NCBI RefSeq assembly: GCF_002863225.1
Contig: NZ_PKEK01000007.1
Span: 1-64,000, forward strand
Source: Mycobacterium sp.
GTDB lineage: Bacteria > Actinomycetota > Actinomycetes > Mycobacteriales > Mycobacteriaceae
Direction: 5' to 3'
Length of the DNA: 64,000 nt
The translations under genes were made by a program, and so were the position numbers. Position 1 is the first letter of the stretch. Each line of letters opens with the position of its first letter. Below, one piece after another: positions 10,151-19,850 of the stretch. A model generated the notes under the pieces. It was not told where the DNA came from and made no database searches. It saw nothing but the letters and a program-made list of their open reading frames with translations.

Positions 10151-11313
10151 GCCGCACCTCGACCCTGCTGACCGTGATCGGTCAGCCGCAGCAGCAAGGC
10201 AAGCGCCGCTTGCGCGTCACCCGCGGTCTGCTGGTCGCCGGCGCGGGCGACCTCGACGAGCTCCTCGACCGCCGCGGCGGCGAATCCACCGATCCCCAGG
10301 TCGCTGAATTCACCGTCGGCCGGCAGCACCGCGAGGTCACTGTGGCTGTCCCACACCCGCAGCGAGGCGAACAACCGGGAGTACTTGTCCAGGCAGGCGT
10401 CCAGACCGGCACGGTCGGTGACGGTCAACGAGCCGATCAGGGCCAGCCGCAACACAGTTCGATCCTTGTCCGGCATGAGGTCGAGGTTCATGTCCAGGTC
10501 CGCGATGTCGCGGCTGTTGTCGACCTGCCGGTTCAGCGTGCTGAACCGCCACCGGCTCACGCGCGTGGCATCGACCGTCACCGGGTGCTGCGGATCGTCC
10601 TCGTCGAGGTCGACGATCAGGACATGGCCGGGATCGGACTCGACATCGTCGTAGTTGGTGACCTCCGGTGAGCCCGAGTACCAGATGCGTCCGGTGCTGC
10701 CGACGTCGGTCAACGAGTGCTTGTCACCGAGCGCGACGTAGTGAATTGCGCCGCGCAACAGCGCATCTTCGACGCCGGCCAGCCGGATCAGCGACGGCTT
10801 GGTGGGATCGGGATCGAGGGCGTCGACACCGCCGTGGGCGACCAGAACGCGCACGACCCCGTCGTTCGGGACGTCGGCCAGCACGTCGGCAACCAGGTCG
10901 GTGGTCGGCGCCTTCGACTTCCACGGCGCCGCCACGATCTGCACACCGGGCCGAACCTCGTAGACCCCCGGCCGGTCGAGTACTCGGACGTTGGCCGGGC
11001 GTTCGGCGGTGAACAGCGCACTGGTGTACACCGAGGCCGCGTTCAGCGGGTCGTGGTTGCCGGGCAGCAGGTAGACGGGAATTCCGATGGCGCGCATGGC
11101 TTCCAGCGATTGGCTGATGACAGTCGGATCGAGCTGGTTGTCTTCGAAGACGTCACCGGCGACCACGACGAACTCCGCACCCGAATCGGCCGCCAGGGCA
11201 CCGAGCCCGGCCACCGCATCGCGACGGGCCGCGGAGTAACGCGGCTGCGCCTCCGCCCCGAGCCAGCGACGGGTCATGCCGAGTTGCCAGTCGGCGGTAT
11301 GCACGAATCGCAT
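10147..11313 (-). CDS. SbcD-like metallophosphoesterase (Rv1277 type)
   Basis: A 388-residue calcineurin-type phosphoesterase, the likely nuclease partner of the downstream SbcC-like ATPase. Motifs: D8 (HTADWQ), GD at 53-54, GNHD at 85-88, H160 and GDKH at 196-199. At motif I the usual DxH of Mre11/SbcD reads DWQ, so Gln10 replaces a metal-ligand histidine. I start at the ATG at 11313 because the protein then begins directly with the first beta strand. An in-frame start at 11391 would add 26 low-complexity residues. Confidence 0.88.
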   Translation of the reverse strand: MRFVHTADWQLGMTRRWLGAEAQPRYSAARRDAVAGLGALAADSGAEFVVVAGDVFEDNQLDPTVISQSLEAMRAIGIPVYLLPGNHDPLNAASVYTSALFTAERPANVRVLDRPGVYEVRPGVQIVAAPWKSKAPTTDLVADVLADVPNDGVVRVLVAHGGVDALDPDPTKPSLIRLAGVEDALLRGAIHYVALGDKHSLTDVGSTGRIWYSGSPEVTNYDDVESDPGHVLIVDLDEDDPQHPVTVDATRVSRWRFSTLNRQVDNSRDIADLDMNLDLMPDKDRTVLRLALIGSLTVTDRAGLDACLDKYSRLFASLRVWDSHSDLAVLPADGEFSDLGIGGFAAAAVEELVEVARAGDQQTAGDAQAALALLLRLTDHGQQGRGAA

Positions 11314-11492
11314 TGCGGCCGGAGTCCCTTCTGCGTGATGTCCGGCCGTGGGTGGCCGGGCACCGCGAAGTTTAGGACGGGCCGCTGACAAGTCCGGGAC
11401 GTCGATCGGCAGGTCCGCCGCGCATCGACACAGCCGAACCTCACCGATGCGCAGGCGTCACATCAGCCACACCGACCTCCGGACCGCACGGG

Positions 11493-11498
11493 TAACCT
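11493..11498 (+). promoter_or_regulatory. Candidate -10 box (TAACCT) for the SixA-like gene
   Basis: TAACCT ends 7 bases before the GTG start at 11506. This TANNNT spacing fits the leaderless promoters common in mycobacteria. No good -35 is visible. It lies in the ~190 bp divergent region shared with the SbcD-like gene. Confidence 0.4.
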
Positions 11499-11505
11499 CG
11501 TCCGG

Positions 11506-12012
11506 GTGAGCGACCACGATCGCACGTTGGTGCTGCTGCGGCACGCCAAATCGGCCTATCCCGACGGCGTCGCCGACCATGACCGGCCGTTGGCGTCCCG
11601 CGGCAGACGCGAAGCCGGTCTGGCCGGCGACTGGCTTCGGGCCAACGTGCCTTCGATCGACGCGGTGCTCTGCTCGACGGCAACCCGCACCCGTGAGACG
11701 TTGGCGCGCACCGGCATTGACGGACCGGTCGAATACGACGACGAGCTCTACGACAGCACGCCGGGCACGGTGATCGGCCGGATCAATGCCGTTGGTAGTG
11801 ATGTTTCGACTCTATTGGTTGTCGGACACGAGCCGACCATGACGCAACTGGCACTGGGATTGGCCGATCCCGCCACCGCCAACACCGATGCCGCCGAACG
11901 CATCTCGACGAAATTTCCCACCTCGGCGATGGCCGTACTGCGGTTGAACGGCAGCTGGGCGGACCTCGAACTCGGGTCCGCCCAGCTAGCCGGTTTTCAC
12001 GTGCCGCGCTGA
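11506..12012 (+). CDS. SixA-type phosphohistidine phosphatase family protein (Rv1276c type)
   Basis: A 168-residue member of the histidine phosphatase superfamily. The catalytic RHAKS motif is at 12-16 (His13 nucleophile), with a second histidine at 108 in GHEPT. The short length and RHAK in place of the usual RHGE are typical of SixA, which removes phosphate from phosphohistidine in bacterial signalling proteins; the real substrate here is unknown. It is transcribed alone and converges on the next gene with a 16 bp gap. Confidence 0.85.
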   Translation: MSDHDRTLVLLRHAKSAYPDGVADHDRPLASRGRREAGLAGDWLRANVPSIDAVLCSTATRTRETLARTGIDGPVEYDDELYDSTPGTVIGRINAVGSDVSTLLVVGHEPTMTQLALGLADPATANTDAAERISTKFPTSAMAVLRLNGSWADLELGSAQLAGFHVPR

Positions 12013-12028
12013 CCGCGGCGTCGAAGGT

Positions 12029-12619
12029 CTACTTGCAGATCTCGACGATCTTCTTGATCTTGTCGTCGAGGTTCTGCCGCAACTCGTCCTGAGCGAAGTC
12101 CTGAGCGCCGGCGAGGTAGCCGATGCTGAGCTGTTGCAGTTGAGTTCCGAGCGAGGTGGAGTTATCCGCCAGTTCTTTGGGAGTCGCCGGCTCCGCAGCA
12201 ACCTGGTCCTTCAGGAAGGCGCCGCCGTCGTAGAACGCGAACCGCTGAGCCGTCGCAACCGACAGCGCGCCGATCGGTCCGCCGTTGTCCGGGTTCTTCA
12301 GGTGCGAGTTGCGGACCACCGCGCGGTCGACGATTTTGAAGGTCTCGCAGATGTGCTTCTTGGCGTCGTTGCGCTGGCTGTCGCTGTACTTGCCCGCGGC
12401 GGCGGCGGTCTCGTTCGGGAAGAAGTACCCATAAGCAGCACCCGCGACGGCGAGGATCGCTAACACCAGGGCCGCCACCGTGCCCCACTTGGCGAACTTC
12501 GACGGGCGCGCCACGGGCGTCGTCGTCGTTGCGACTGCGGGTGCGGGCGTCGGTGCGGCGACCGACTCGGTGACGTCCGCCGGAGCGGACGATGGCTCGT
12601 GTGAGGGTGTTTCAGACAT
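12029..12619 (-). CDS. Membrane-anchored hypothetical protein, Pro/Ala-rich N-terminus
   Basis: 196 residues. A cytoplasmic tail of ~45 residues rich in Pro, Ala, Thr and Glu precedes one membrane helix (about 46-66) and an extracytoplasmic helical domain of ~125 residues. The layout resembles Mce-associated and other small anchored mycobacterial proteins, but I cannot assign a family. The gene stands alone between two convergently oriented neighbours. TATACG, 11 bases upstream of the ATG, with TTACCG 16 bp further upstream, is a possible promoter. Confidence 0.75.
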   Translation of the reverse strand: MSETPSHEPSSAPADVTESVAAPTPAPAVATTTTPVARPSKFAKWGTVAALVLAILAVAGAAYGYFFPNETAAAAGKYSDSQRNDAKKHICETFKIVDRAVVRNSHLKNPDNGGPIGALSVATAQRFAFYDGGAFLKDQVAAEPATPKELADNSTSLGTQLQQLSIGYLAGAQDFAQDELRQNLDDKIKKIVEICK

Positions 12620-12666
12620 TCGTCGATCGTATAGGCCGCAAGTATTGGCCGGTAACCCTTTCGCGG

Positions 12667-12682
12667 GTCAATTAAAATTAAC
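12667..12682. promoter_or_regulatory. AT-rich 16 bp imperfect palindrome
   Basis: GTCAATTAAAATTAAC reads nearly the same on both strands (one mismatched pair in the 7-base arms). It lies about 50-65 bp upstream of the start of the anchored-protein gene, in very GC-rich DNA. It could be a regulator site or simply an AT-rich promoter segment. Confidence 0.35.
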
Positions 12683-12778
12683 TCTCTCAATCGCTTTGGT
12701 GGCCATAACCGCATATGGGAAGCGAAAACCGATGCGACGGCACGGTTAACCAGCGCACTGAGCGTTCGGAGTTCGAGT

Positions 12779-13336
12779 TCAAGAATTGGTGGAGAGCGTG
12801 AGCTCCATCAGCTTGAGAGCCTGCGCGCACGCGTCGATCCCCGGCACCTGCGGGTTGACCCACCACCCGACCACACCGGCTGCGTCACTGGCGACACCGC
12901 ACGCACCGTTGGGGTCATCGGGCTTCATCACGATCGATGCCACGCCGGCGATCGTCTTGTTCTCGATTTTGTACTTCAGGAATTCGGCGACCTTGCGCTC
13001 GTTTGCCAGGCTGCCCTGCTCGAACCAGAACCGGGTGATGTCGATCAGACCCCCGGGGTTGGCCGCCTGCCAGCGGCAGATCGCCCCGACGAACGTGCTC
13101 TGGATGTCCTGCGGGTCGGCGCCCACGGTCTTCGCCAGCACGTCGGTGGTCAGGACTTCGCATTCCTTTTGCAGGTTCGGGTACTGCTGCTCGGAATTGT
13201 TGTTGCGCTGCGTGTCACCGGCGCCCGCTTTTTGCGCCGTCCCGCCGACTGATTTGCTGCAACCGGTCGACATGGACAACGCGGTGACCAGCACGGCCAG
13301 GGTCACCACAATTCGACGCCACATGCCGTTGCTCAT
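12779..13336 (-). CDS. lprC: DUF3558 lipoprotein LprC
   Basis: A 185-residue secreted lipoprotein. The signal peptide ends at lipobox STGC (Cys26), followed by a DUF3558 domain with paired cysteines. The start ATG at 13336 overlaps the lprB stop (ATGA). An in-frame start at 13462 would overlap lprB by 130 bp and is rejected. It forms an operon with its paralogue lprB, as recalled for Rv1275/Rv1274. Function unknown. Confidence 0.88.
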   Translation of the reverse strand: MSNGMWRRIVVTLAVLVTALSMSTGCSKSVGGTAQKAGAGDTQRNNNSEQQYPNLQKECEVLTTDVLAKTVGADPQDIQSTFVGAICRWQAANPGGLIDITRFWFEQGSLANERKVAEFLKYKIENKTIAGVASIVMKPDDPNGACGVASDAAGVVGWWVNPQVPGIDACAQALKLMELTLSTNS

Positions 13337-13890
13337 TTGCCGTTCGCAATCGTCTGCCGCGCCAGCTCTTTGGCGATGTTGCAGGCGTCGGGGAACGGCT
13401 TCTGGTTGAAGTTCACCGACCATTCGAAGAAGTCGTCGTTGAATTGGATCCCCACCTCGCACAGCGAATCACCCAGTTGGGGGTCGTTTCCGACGGCGAT
13501 GAACCCCCCGTGACCGCTGATGTTGATGTCTTCCACGCTGGATCGGGACAATTCCTCGGTCTTGCGTTCGCGACCGATCGGGCTGCCGCGATACCAGGAG
13601 AAGGAGAAGTGCGGGCCGAGGATTCCGCCGCCGGCCAGCCACTGGCAGCCCACGGAGTTCTTGGCGGTGTTGACCAGCCCGTTGATCTGCGTCAACTTGT
13701 TCACCGTCTCGTCGCTGACACCGCCGCACTGCGGGAACGACGGTCCGTGACTTCCGTTGCCCGATGAGGGCGCGGTCGACCCGGGAGACTGGGATTGGTT
13801 GGAGCCGGAATCAGAACACGCGGACGCCATCGGGATCACAGCCGCCGCCGCCAGGGCGAGCACCGCCAGGTTATGCCGCACAGGATGCAC
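13333..13890 (-). CDS. lprB: DUF3558 lipoprotein LprB
   Basis: A 185-residue paralogue of LprC. From the GTG at 13890 there is a signal peptide with lipobox ASAC (Cys25) followed by a Ser/Asn/Gly-rich linker and the DUF3558 domain. This start gives the same length I recall for M. tuberculosis LprB; a start at 13953 would put 21 polar residues before the signal. It is divergent from the ABC exporter gene at 13964 with only ~73 bp between them. Function unknown. Confidence 0.86.
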   Translation of the reverse strand: MHPVRHNLAVLALAAAAVIPMASACSDSGSNQSQSPGSTAPSSGNGSHGPSFPQCGGVSDETVNKLTQINGLVNTAKNSVGCQWLAGGGILGPHFSFSWYRGSPIGRERKTEELSRSSVEDINISGHGGFIAVGNDPQLGDSLCEVGIQFNDDFFEWSVNFNQKPFPDACNIAKELARQTIANGK

Positions 13891-13963
13891 TGTAGCGGCC
13901 CCACCTTGTGCCAACCATCGCACACGCGGTGAGCTGTGCTTTCTCGTGTGCAACAGTTACCAG

Positions 13964-15709
13964 ATGCTCGTGGCACTGCTGCGCCAGTTCGTGCGGCCGT
14001 ACCGGTGGCCGGTCGCGGCGGTGATGGCATTGCAGTTGGTCAGCACCCTGGCTTCGCTGTATCTGCCGACGGTGAACGCCACGATCATCGACGACGGAAT
14101 CGCCAAAGGCGACAGCGCCGCGATCGTCCGACTCGGTGGCCTGATGTTCGCGGTGACGGCGCTACAGGTGCTGTGCGCGGTGGGCGCGGTGTACTTCGGC
14201 TCCCGCGCCGGAATGGGCCTCGGCCGCGATCTGCGCGCGGCGATGTTCCATCACGTCGCGACCTTCTCCGAACACGAAACCTCCCGGTTCGGCGCGGCGA
14301 CGCTGCTGACCCGCACCACCAACGACGTTCGCCAGATCCAGTTCCTGGTGCAGATGGGCTGCACGGTGCTGGTCGCCGCGCCGATCATGTGCGTCGGCGG
14401 CATCGCGATGGCCATCCATCAAGACGCCGAGCTGTCGTGGCTGCTCCTGGTCAGCGTCCCGGTGTTGGTGGTGGCCAACTATTGGATCATCGGCAAGACC
14501 CTGCCGCTGTTTCGCAGCATGCAGCGCCTCATCGACAACATCAACCGGGTCATGCGCGAGCAGTTGTCCGGTGTGCGGGTGGTGCGCGCGTTCGCGCGTG
14601 AGCCGTTCGAACGACGGCGGTTCGACGACGCGAACGTCGCCCTGTCGACGACGACGCAGGACGCCGGGAATTGGCAGGCGTTGCTGTTGCCGGTGACCAC
14701 GCTGACGATCAACTGCTCCAGTGTGGCGCTGATCTGGTTCGGCGGCTTACGAATTGACAGCGGCCAGATGCAGGTCGGCTCGCTGATCGCCTTTCTGGTC
14801 TACTTCGCGCAGATCCTGATGGCTGTGGTGATGGCCACGATGACCGTGATGGTGCTGCCGCGGGCCGCGGTGTGTGCCGAACGCATCACCGAGGTGCTGT
14901 CGACGATTCCGGAGGTTCGCAACCCGCCGCATCCGGTTCGCCCGGCCTTCGATGAGCGAGGGGTGGTTCAGCTCGATCGTGCTGGATTCCGCTATCCCGG
15001 CGCGGACCGGCCTGTGCTGCAGGATGTTTCGCTGACCGCGCGGCCCGGCACCCGCACTGCGATCATCGGGAGCACCGGCGCGGGCAAGTCCACTCTGGTG
15101 GCGCTGATCTGCCGGTTGTACGACCCGACCACCGGAACGGTCCGGGTCGGAGGGGTCGACGTACGCGACCGGGACGTCGAGGAACTCTGGTCGACGATCG
15201 GGCTGGTGCCGCAACGCGGATACCTGTTTTCCGGGACCGTCGCCGATAACCTGCGCTACGGCAATCCAGACGCCGGCGAGGACGAAATGTGGGCGGCGCT
15301 GCGCGTGGCGGCCGCCGACGATTTCGTCCGGGCGCACCCCGACGGCCTGCAGATGCGGGTCGCCCAGGGCGGCATCAACTTCTCCGGCGGGCAGCGCCAG
15401 CGGTTGGCGGTCGCCCGGGCGGTGATCCGGCGTCCGGCGATCTATGTCTTCGACGACGCGTTCTCCGCGCTCGACGCGCAGACCGACGCGCTGGTGCGGT
15501 CCAGGTTGGCCGAAGTTGCCGCTGAAGCCACAATGATTGTTGTTGCACAACGTATTTCGACGATCCGCGATGCCGATCAGGTGATCGTCGTCGAGGACGG
15601 GCAAGTGCTGCAGACGGGCACTCACGAATCGCTGCTGAGGGATTCGCCGACCTACCGGGAGTTCGCCGAGTCGCAAGCCCCGGACGCCGAAGTGGGTGGG
15701 CCACGGTGA
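13964..15709 (+). CDS. ABC exporter half-transporter with degenerate ATPase site (Rv1273c type)
   Basis: A 581-residue half-transporter with six membrane helices (to about 300) and an ATPase domain. Walker [10 protein letters not shown] is at 369-377 and signature FSGGQ at 473-477. Walker B ends FDD (497-498): the catalytic glutamate is Asp498. This marks the degenerate-site subunit of a heterodimeric exporter, and the next gene supplies the other half. I start at the ATG at 13964, where the family's MLxALLRQ N-terminus begins; an in-frame start at 13757 would overlap lprB. Substrate unknown; lipid or drug export is plausible. Confidence 0.92.
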   Translation: MLVALLRQFVRPYRWPVAAVMALQLVSTLASLYLPTVNATIIDDGIAKGDSAAIVRLGGLMFAVTALQVLCAVGAVYFGSRAGMGLGRDLRAAMFHHVATFSEHETSRFGAATLLTRTTNDVRQIQFLVQMGCTVLVAAPIMCVGGIAMAIHQDAELSWLLLVSVPVLVVANYWIIGKTLPLFRSMQRLIDNINRVMREQLSGVRVVRAFAREPFERRRFDDANVALSTTTQDAGNWQALLLPVTTLTINCSSVALIWFGGLRIDSGQMQVGSLIAFLVYFAQILMAVVMATMTVMVLPRAAVCAERITEVLSTIPEVRNPPHPVRPAFDERGVVQLDRAGFRYPGADRPVLQDVSLTARPGTRTAIIGSTGAGKSTLVALICRLYDPTTGTVRVGGVDVRDRDVEELWSTIGLVPQRGYLFSGTVADNLRYGNPDAGEDEMWAALRVAAADDFVRAHPDGLQMRVAQGGINFSGGQRQRLAVARAVIRRPAIYVFDDAFSALDAQTDALVRSRLAEVAAEATMIVVAQRISTIRDADQVIVVEDGQVLQTGTHESLLRDSPTYREFAESQAPDAEVGGPR

Positions 15710-17604
15710 CCTCACCGACCAAGCGGCCCGCCGCTCCCCCGGCCATGCGGGCACGCGACTTCACCGGATCGACCGTCCGTCTGGTGAAGCTGCTTGCTCC
15801 GCAACGCCGTACGGCCATCGCGGTCACAGTGCTGAGCGTCCTGGGCACAGTCATCGGGGTCGTGGTCCCCCGCATCCTCGGCCATGCCACCGACCTGTTG
15901 TTCAACGGCGTCATCGGCCGCCGACTTCCGGCGGGTCTGACCAAAGACCAGGCGGTCGCGGCGGCGCGGGCGCACGGCGACAACGCCTTTGCCGACCTGC
16001 TCTCCGGAATGCACGTAGTGCCCGGCCACGGCGTCGACTTCGGCGCGATAGCCCGCACGCTGGCGTTTGCGCTGGGCATGTATCTGGTTGCCGCCGCGAT
16101 GATCTACGCACAAGCCAGGCTGCTCAACGTGACCGTGCGACGGACGCTGCAGGGGCTGCGCACGCAGGTCGAGGACAAGATGCATCGACTTCCGTTGGCC
16201 TACTTCGACACCCGGCGGCGCGGTGAGGTGCTCAGCAGGCTCACCAACGACATCGACAACCTGCAGACATCGCTGTCGATGACGATCACCCAACTGCTCA
16301 GCGCAGTGCTCACCGTCGCGACAGTGCTGCTGATGATGCTCAGCATTTCGCCGGTGCTGACCGGGCTCACTCTGCTGACCGTCCCTTTGTCGGTCGTGGT
16401 GACCCGCGCGATCGCACGGCGTTCCCAGCGACTGTTCGTCGCGCAGTGGACCAACACCGGGCGACTCAACGCCCACATCGAGGAGAGCTACAGCGGTTTC
16501 ACGCTGGTGCGAACGTTCGGCCAGCGCGCGCGGATCGAAGACGAATTCCGCCGACTCAACGACGACATGTACCAGGCGAGCTTCGGCGCCCAGTTGATCT
16601 CGGGGATGGTCGGGCCGGCCACCACGTTCATCAGCAATCTCAGCTATGTCGCCGTCGCGGTCGTCGGCGGCATTCAGGTGGCCAGCGGGCAGATCTCCGT
16701 CGGCAGCATCCAGGCGTTCATCCAGTACGTGCGGCAGTTCAACGCACCACTGAATCAGGTTGCCTCGATGTACAACACGCTGCAGTCCGGGGTGGCCAGC
16801 GCCGAACGGGTCTTCGAGTTACTCGACGAGGTCGAGGAATCGCCGGACCGTCCCGGGTCGCTGCCGTCGCCAGTCGGCCAAGGTCGTTCGGGCCGCGTGG
16901 AATTCGAGCACGTCAGCTTCGGCTACCACCCCGGTAGCTCGGTGATCGACGATCTGTCGTTCGTCGCCGAACCGGGCAGCACCGTCGCCATTGTCGGCCC
17001 GACCGGGGTCGGTAAGACGACGTTGGTGAATCTGCTGATGCGGTTCTACGACGTCGACGCCGGCCGGATCCTGGTCGACGGCGTCGACATCGCCACCGTC
17101 AGTCGGCATTCGCTGCGGTCGCGGATCGGGATGGTGCTGCAGGACGCCTGGCTCTTCAGTGGAACGATCGCGCAGAACATCGCCTACGGACGGCCCGACG
17201 CCGGCGACGACGAGGTGATCGAGGCGGCCAAGGCGGCGCACGTGGACCGCTTCGTCCACACGTTGCCCGACGGCTACGACAGCCAGGTGAACGACGGCGG
17301 AAGCAACATCAGCGCCGGAGAACGGCAGTTGATCACGATTGCGCGGGCATTCCTGGCCCGTCCGCAACTACTGGTGCTGGATGAGGCGACGAGTTCGGTG
17401 GACACCCGCACCGAGTTGCTGATCGCCAAGGCCACTCACGAACTCCGTCGTGATCGCACGAGTTTCATTATCGCTCATCGACTTTCGACGATCCGCGATG
17501 CCGACGTGATCCTGGTGATGGAGTCGGGCAAGATCGTCGAGAAAGGCGACCACGGCGAGCTGCTGGCCCGCCGTGGCGCCTACTACCGGATGACCCAGGC
17601 CTAG
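15706..17604 (+). CDS. ABC exporter half-transporter with catalytic ATPase site (Rv1272c type)
   Basis: A 632-residue partner of the preceding half-transporter. Six helices run to about 330, then the ATPase domain follows with Walker [10 protein letters not shown] at 431-439 and Walker B LDE with Glu560. The signature is ISAGE (535-539) in place of LSGGQ, the mirror image of the defect in its partner. An insertion of ~50 residues in the first extracytoplasmic loop (about 68-112) separates the first two helices. The GTG start overlaps the upstream stop. The TAG stop lies in CTAG, shared with the convergent gene. Confidence 0.92.
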   Translation: MTSPTKRPAAPPAMRARDFTGSTVRLVKLLAPQRRTAIAVTVLSVLGTVIGVVVPRILGHATDLLFNGVIGRRLPAGLTKDQAVAAARAHGDNAFADLLSGMHVVPGHGVDFGAIARTLAFALGMYLVAAAMIYAQARLLNVTVRRTLQGLRTQVEDKMHRLPLAYFDTRRRGEVLSRLTNDIDNLQTSLSMTITQLLSAVLTVATVLLMMLSISPVLTGLTLLTVPLSVVVTRAIARRSQRLFVAQWTNTGRLNAHIEESYSGFTLVRTFGQRARIEDEFRRLNDDMYQASFGAQLISGMVGPATTFISNLSYVAVAVVGGIQVASGQISVGSIQAFIQYVRQFNAPLNQVASMYNTLQSGVASAERVFELLDEVEESPDRPGSLPSPVGQGRSGRVEFEHVSFGYHPGSSVIDDLSFVAEPGSTVAIVGPTGVGKTTLVNLLMRFYDVDAGRILVDGVDIATVSRHSLRSRIGMVLQDAWLFSGTIAQNIAYGRPDAGDDEVIEAAKAAHVDRFVHTLPDGYDSQVNDGGSNISAGERQLITIARAFLARPQLLVLDEATSSVDTRTELLIAKATHELRRDRTSFIIAHRLSTIRDADVILVMESGKIVEKGDHGELLARRGAYYRMTQA

Positions 17605-18167
17605 AGCTCGGGACCTTCGGCCCTCAGGTCGTCGACCGCGGACATCGCGTCGCGCAGCTTGGCCAGCCACTCGTCGGTGTGCTCGCCGACCAGCTTGACC
17701 GACCAGGCCAACGCGTCGGACCGGGACCGCGCCACACCCGCGTCGACCAGGGTGTCGAGGACCTGACGCTCCGGCTGCTTCAACCGGGTCATCACCGGAA
17801 CCGCGATGTGGGTGAAGAGCACCTGCTCGCCGGCCACCTCCACACCCCAAGACACCTTGCGTCCGTAGCGGCTTTGCGCCTCGTCGGCGATGCTCATCCG
17901 CTCCGAACGGGTCTCCTCGCGGAAGCGCGATGCCCGGCCCTCGGCGTGGGCTGCGCTCTCGTCGCTCTCCGAGCCGGACGTGTCCGGCAACTTTCCGATG
18001 ACGGTGATCTCTTCGCGGTCGACGACGACGGTCGCGTCGCCGTCGAACCAGGTGTCCGGGAGCCGCCCGGCGAACCAGTCGCCCGCGTCGCCGGCCTCGG
18101 GCTGACCTGCCTGCTGCCAACCGCCGGGGCGGCCGTGCCGCCGCCCATGTCCATGATGTTGTCTCAT
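17601..18167 (-). CDS. Unrecognised protein with ribbon-helix-helix-like C-terminus
   Basis: 188 residues. The N-terminus is His/Arg/Gly-rich (1-25), followed by an acidic middle. The region around 125-163 has the shape of a ribbon-helix-helix DNA-binding domain: a short strand (VMTRLK), a helix (VLDTLVDAG), a turn SRSDAL and a second helix. I do not recognise the family. A DNA-binding role is supported by three TTACA repeats at exact 8 bp spacing right before the start codon, which suggests autoregulation. It is upstream-adjacent to the adenylyl cyclase gene's 3' end on the same strand (gap ~56 bp) and converges on the ABC exporter with a shared stop. Confidence 0.72.
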   Translation of the reverse strand: MRQHHGHGRRHGRPGGWQQAGQPEAGDAGDWFAGRLPDTWFDGDATVVVDREEITVIGKLPDTSGSESDESAAHAEGRASRFREETRSERMSIADEAQSRYGRKVSWGVEVAGEQVLFTHIAVPVMTRLKQPERQVLDTLVDAGVARSRSDALAWSVKLVGEHTDEWLAKLRDAMSAVDDLRAEGPEL

Positions 18168-18169
18168 GC

Positions 18170-18190
18170 TTACATGATTACAGCGTTACA
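18170..18190. promoter_or_regulatory. Triple direct repeat TTACA at 8 bp period; candidate operator
   Basis: TTACA occurs at 18170, 18178 and 18186, always 8 bp apart. On the gene's strand this reads TGTAAC, TGTAAT, TGTAAG, ending 2 bases before the ATG at 18167. The middle unit TGTAAT is also a good -10 match. TCATG and CATGA flank TAAG as a small inverted repeat over the start codon. Evenly phased short direct repeats are typical targets of ribbon-helix-helix repressors. Confidence 0.55.
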
Positions 18191-18223
18191 ACCGACGTCA
18201 AAGGGTTTTCACTCGCGGCGAAA

Positions 18224-19339
18224 TCAGTCCTCGCTCTCGCCGCGGCGGGCGCGGAACAACTTCGTCTCACCCTTGATGCCCTTGAGTCGCCGCGCGCCGG
18301 CGAACGACCAGCTGAAGCCGGCCTCGTCACCGAGTTCGTCGTGAACCGACTCGGCGGCCAGCACCGTTCCCGGTCGCGCCGCCGCGGTGACGCGGCTGGC
18401 GGTGTTCACCGGGCTGCCGAACCAATCGCCGGCCCGGCTCACCGCCGAGCCGGAGGCGATGCCCGCTCGTAGCCGCGGGAAGTCGTTGTCGCCGTCGGTG
18501 ATGTCGACCAGCTTGATGAGCGCATCCAGCAGCGGCGCCGGTTCGGTGCAGACGAACATCACCTCGTCGCCGATTGTCTTGATGAACCGAACCGGCGGCA
18601 CGGCGACATCGCGGGCCAGGTCGGCGAGCCGGTTGGCCAGCTTTCCGAGCTCCTCGGCCGGCACCTCTTCACCCAACCGGGTGAAGCCGACCAGGTCGGC
18701 GAATGCGACGCAGATCTGTCGGGCGCCGGGCAGCGGAGCGCCGGCCGCACGCTCGCTGGCATTGACGGCTTCGGTCTCCATCTGATGCCGCAACTGCATC
18801 AACAACATGTCTTGGATCATCGGCCCCAGCAACGGCGCGAGGCGCCCGACCAGTGCTTGCGACGCCTGCGCTATCTCGAGTTCGCTCGCGCCGGGTCGCA
18901 TGATGGCCGACAGTGCCGTATAGCGCATGACCTCCGCGGCGTGCGAAAGACCTTCCGCGAGAACGCGAACCACCTGCACGATCTGATCGGGCTCGATGCC
19001 GAGGTCGAGGAAGTCCTTGGCGTGCGCGGCCGCGGCGCCGTCGGCCCGTAGGTGAATCGCCGCGTCGGGGTCGTCGACCCGCACCAACCCGATCGCGCGC
19101 TGCACACGCTGCAGGAGCTCGATGTCGATACCGTTGGCCTCGCTGATCTCGCGCGTCGAGACGTAGTTGCCGTCGTCACCGATCAGCCGCCGGGACGCCA
19201 CCAGCATCGGCACCGGCGAGGCGCGGATCTCCTCGGCGGTGATGCCCTGCTCCAGCAGCCACTCGACCAGCTCGGCACGCTCGGCGCGCGCGTCGCCGTC
19301 GAGGCCGTCGAGCAGGTTCTCGATTTTCGCATCGTCCAC
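18224..19339 (-). CDS. Class III adenylyl cyclase with autoinhibitory N-terminal domain (Rv1264 type)
   Basis: A 371-residue soluble enzyme that makes cAMP from ATP. The N-terminal ~200 residues form a helical regulatory domain; in M. tuberculosis Rv1264 this domain makes the enzyme pH-sensitive. The catalytic domain keeps both metal aspartates (D215, D258), the adenine-binding lysine K254 and aspartate D305, and the transition-state residues N312 and R316, so it should be active. The start is GTG at 19339, divergent from the glycosylase gene with only 16 bp between starts. A CRP-type cAMP receptor is encoded 15 kb away. Confidence 0.93.
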   Translation of the reverse strand: MDDAKIENLLDGLDGDARAERAELVEWLLEQGITAEEIRASPVPMLVASRRLIGDDGNYVSTREISEANGIDIELLQRVQRAIGLVRVDDPDAAIHLRADGAAAAHAKDFLDLGIEPDQIVQVVRVLAEGLSHAAEVMRYTALSAIMRPGASELEIAQASQALVGRLAPLLGPMIQDMLLMQLRHQMETEAVNASERAAGAPLPGARQICVAFADLVGFTRLGEEVPAEELGKLANRLADLARDVAVPPVRFIKTIGDEVMFVCTEPAPLLDALIKLVDITDGDNDFPRLRAGIASGSAVSRAGDWFGSPVNTASRVTAAARPGTVLAAESVHDELGDEAGFSWSFAGARRLKGIKGETKLFRARRGESED

Positions 19340-19355
19340 GTGGTCAAGTTATCCG

Positions 19356-19850
19356 ATGGCCACACCGCTGCTGCGGGGATTCCCGCCGGTCGTCGACGAC
19401 AGCGCCACGATGCTGATCGTCGGTTCGTTCCCCAGCGTGCTGTCGCTGGCCGGCGGCCAGTACTACGGCAACCCACGGAACGCGTTCTGGCCGATCACCG
19501 GTGAGCTGTTCGGCTTCGATGCCGGGGATCCTTATCAATCCCGTTTGGCCGCACTGCAATCGGCCGGTGTGGCGCTGTGGGACGTTCTGCACAGTTGTCG
19601 ACGGCACGGTAGCGCCGATGCCAAGATCGAGCCGAACAGCGTGGTGGCCAACGACTTCGGTCGACTGTTCGCCGACCACCCGTCAATCAAGCGGGTCTAC
19701 TTCAACGGCACCGCGGCGCGCCGGCTCTACGAACGACTGGTCGACGTCGACGCCGACGTCAGCTACCAAGTCTTGCCGTCGACCAGTCCCGCACGCGCGA
19801 TGCGGGCCGGGCTGAAACTGCAGGCCTGGCGCGCCATCGCGGGGTCATGA
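19356..19850 (+). CDS. DNA-deoxyinosine glycosylase (uracil-DNA glycosylase superfamily, family 6)
   Basis: A 164-residue single-domain DNA repair enzyme. The glycosylase motifs are GSFPS (23-27), NPRNAFW (39-45) and LPSTSPA (140-146). The family removes hypoxanthine formed by adenine deamination. The length fits (~165-190). The start ATG is 16 bp from the divergent cyclase start. Its TGA overlaps the stop of the convergent amidase in the palindrome TCATGA. I recall no counterpart at this place in M. tuberculosis. Confidence 0.82.
   Translation: MATPLLRGFPPVVDDSATMLIVGSFPSVLSLAGGQYYGNPRNAFWPITGELFGFDAGDPYQSRLAALQSAGVALWDVLHSCRRHGSADAKIEPNSVVANDFGRLFADHPSIKRVYFNGTAARRLYERLVDVDADVSYQVLPSTSPARAMRAGLKLQAWRAIAGS

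Noticed and set aside
8723..10171. 482-codon plus-strand frame opposite the SbcC-like gene
   Set aside because: Shadow of the long coiled-coil gene; Gly/Arg/Leu-rich with no motifs.
13757..13963. N-terminal extension of the ABC exporter subunit
   Set aside because: It would overlap the lprB signal-peptide region antisense; the family N-terminus begins at 13964.
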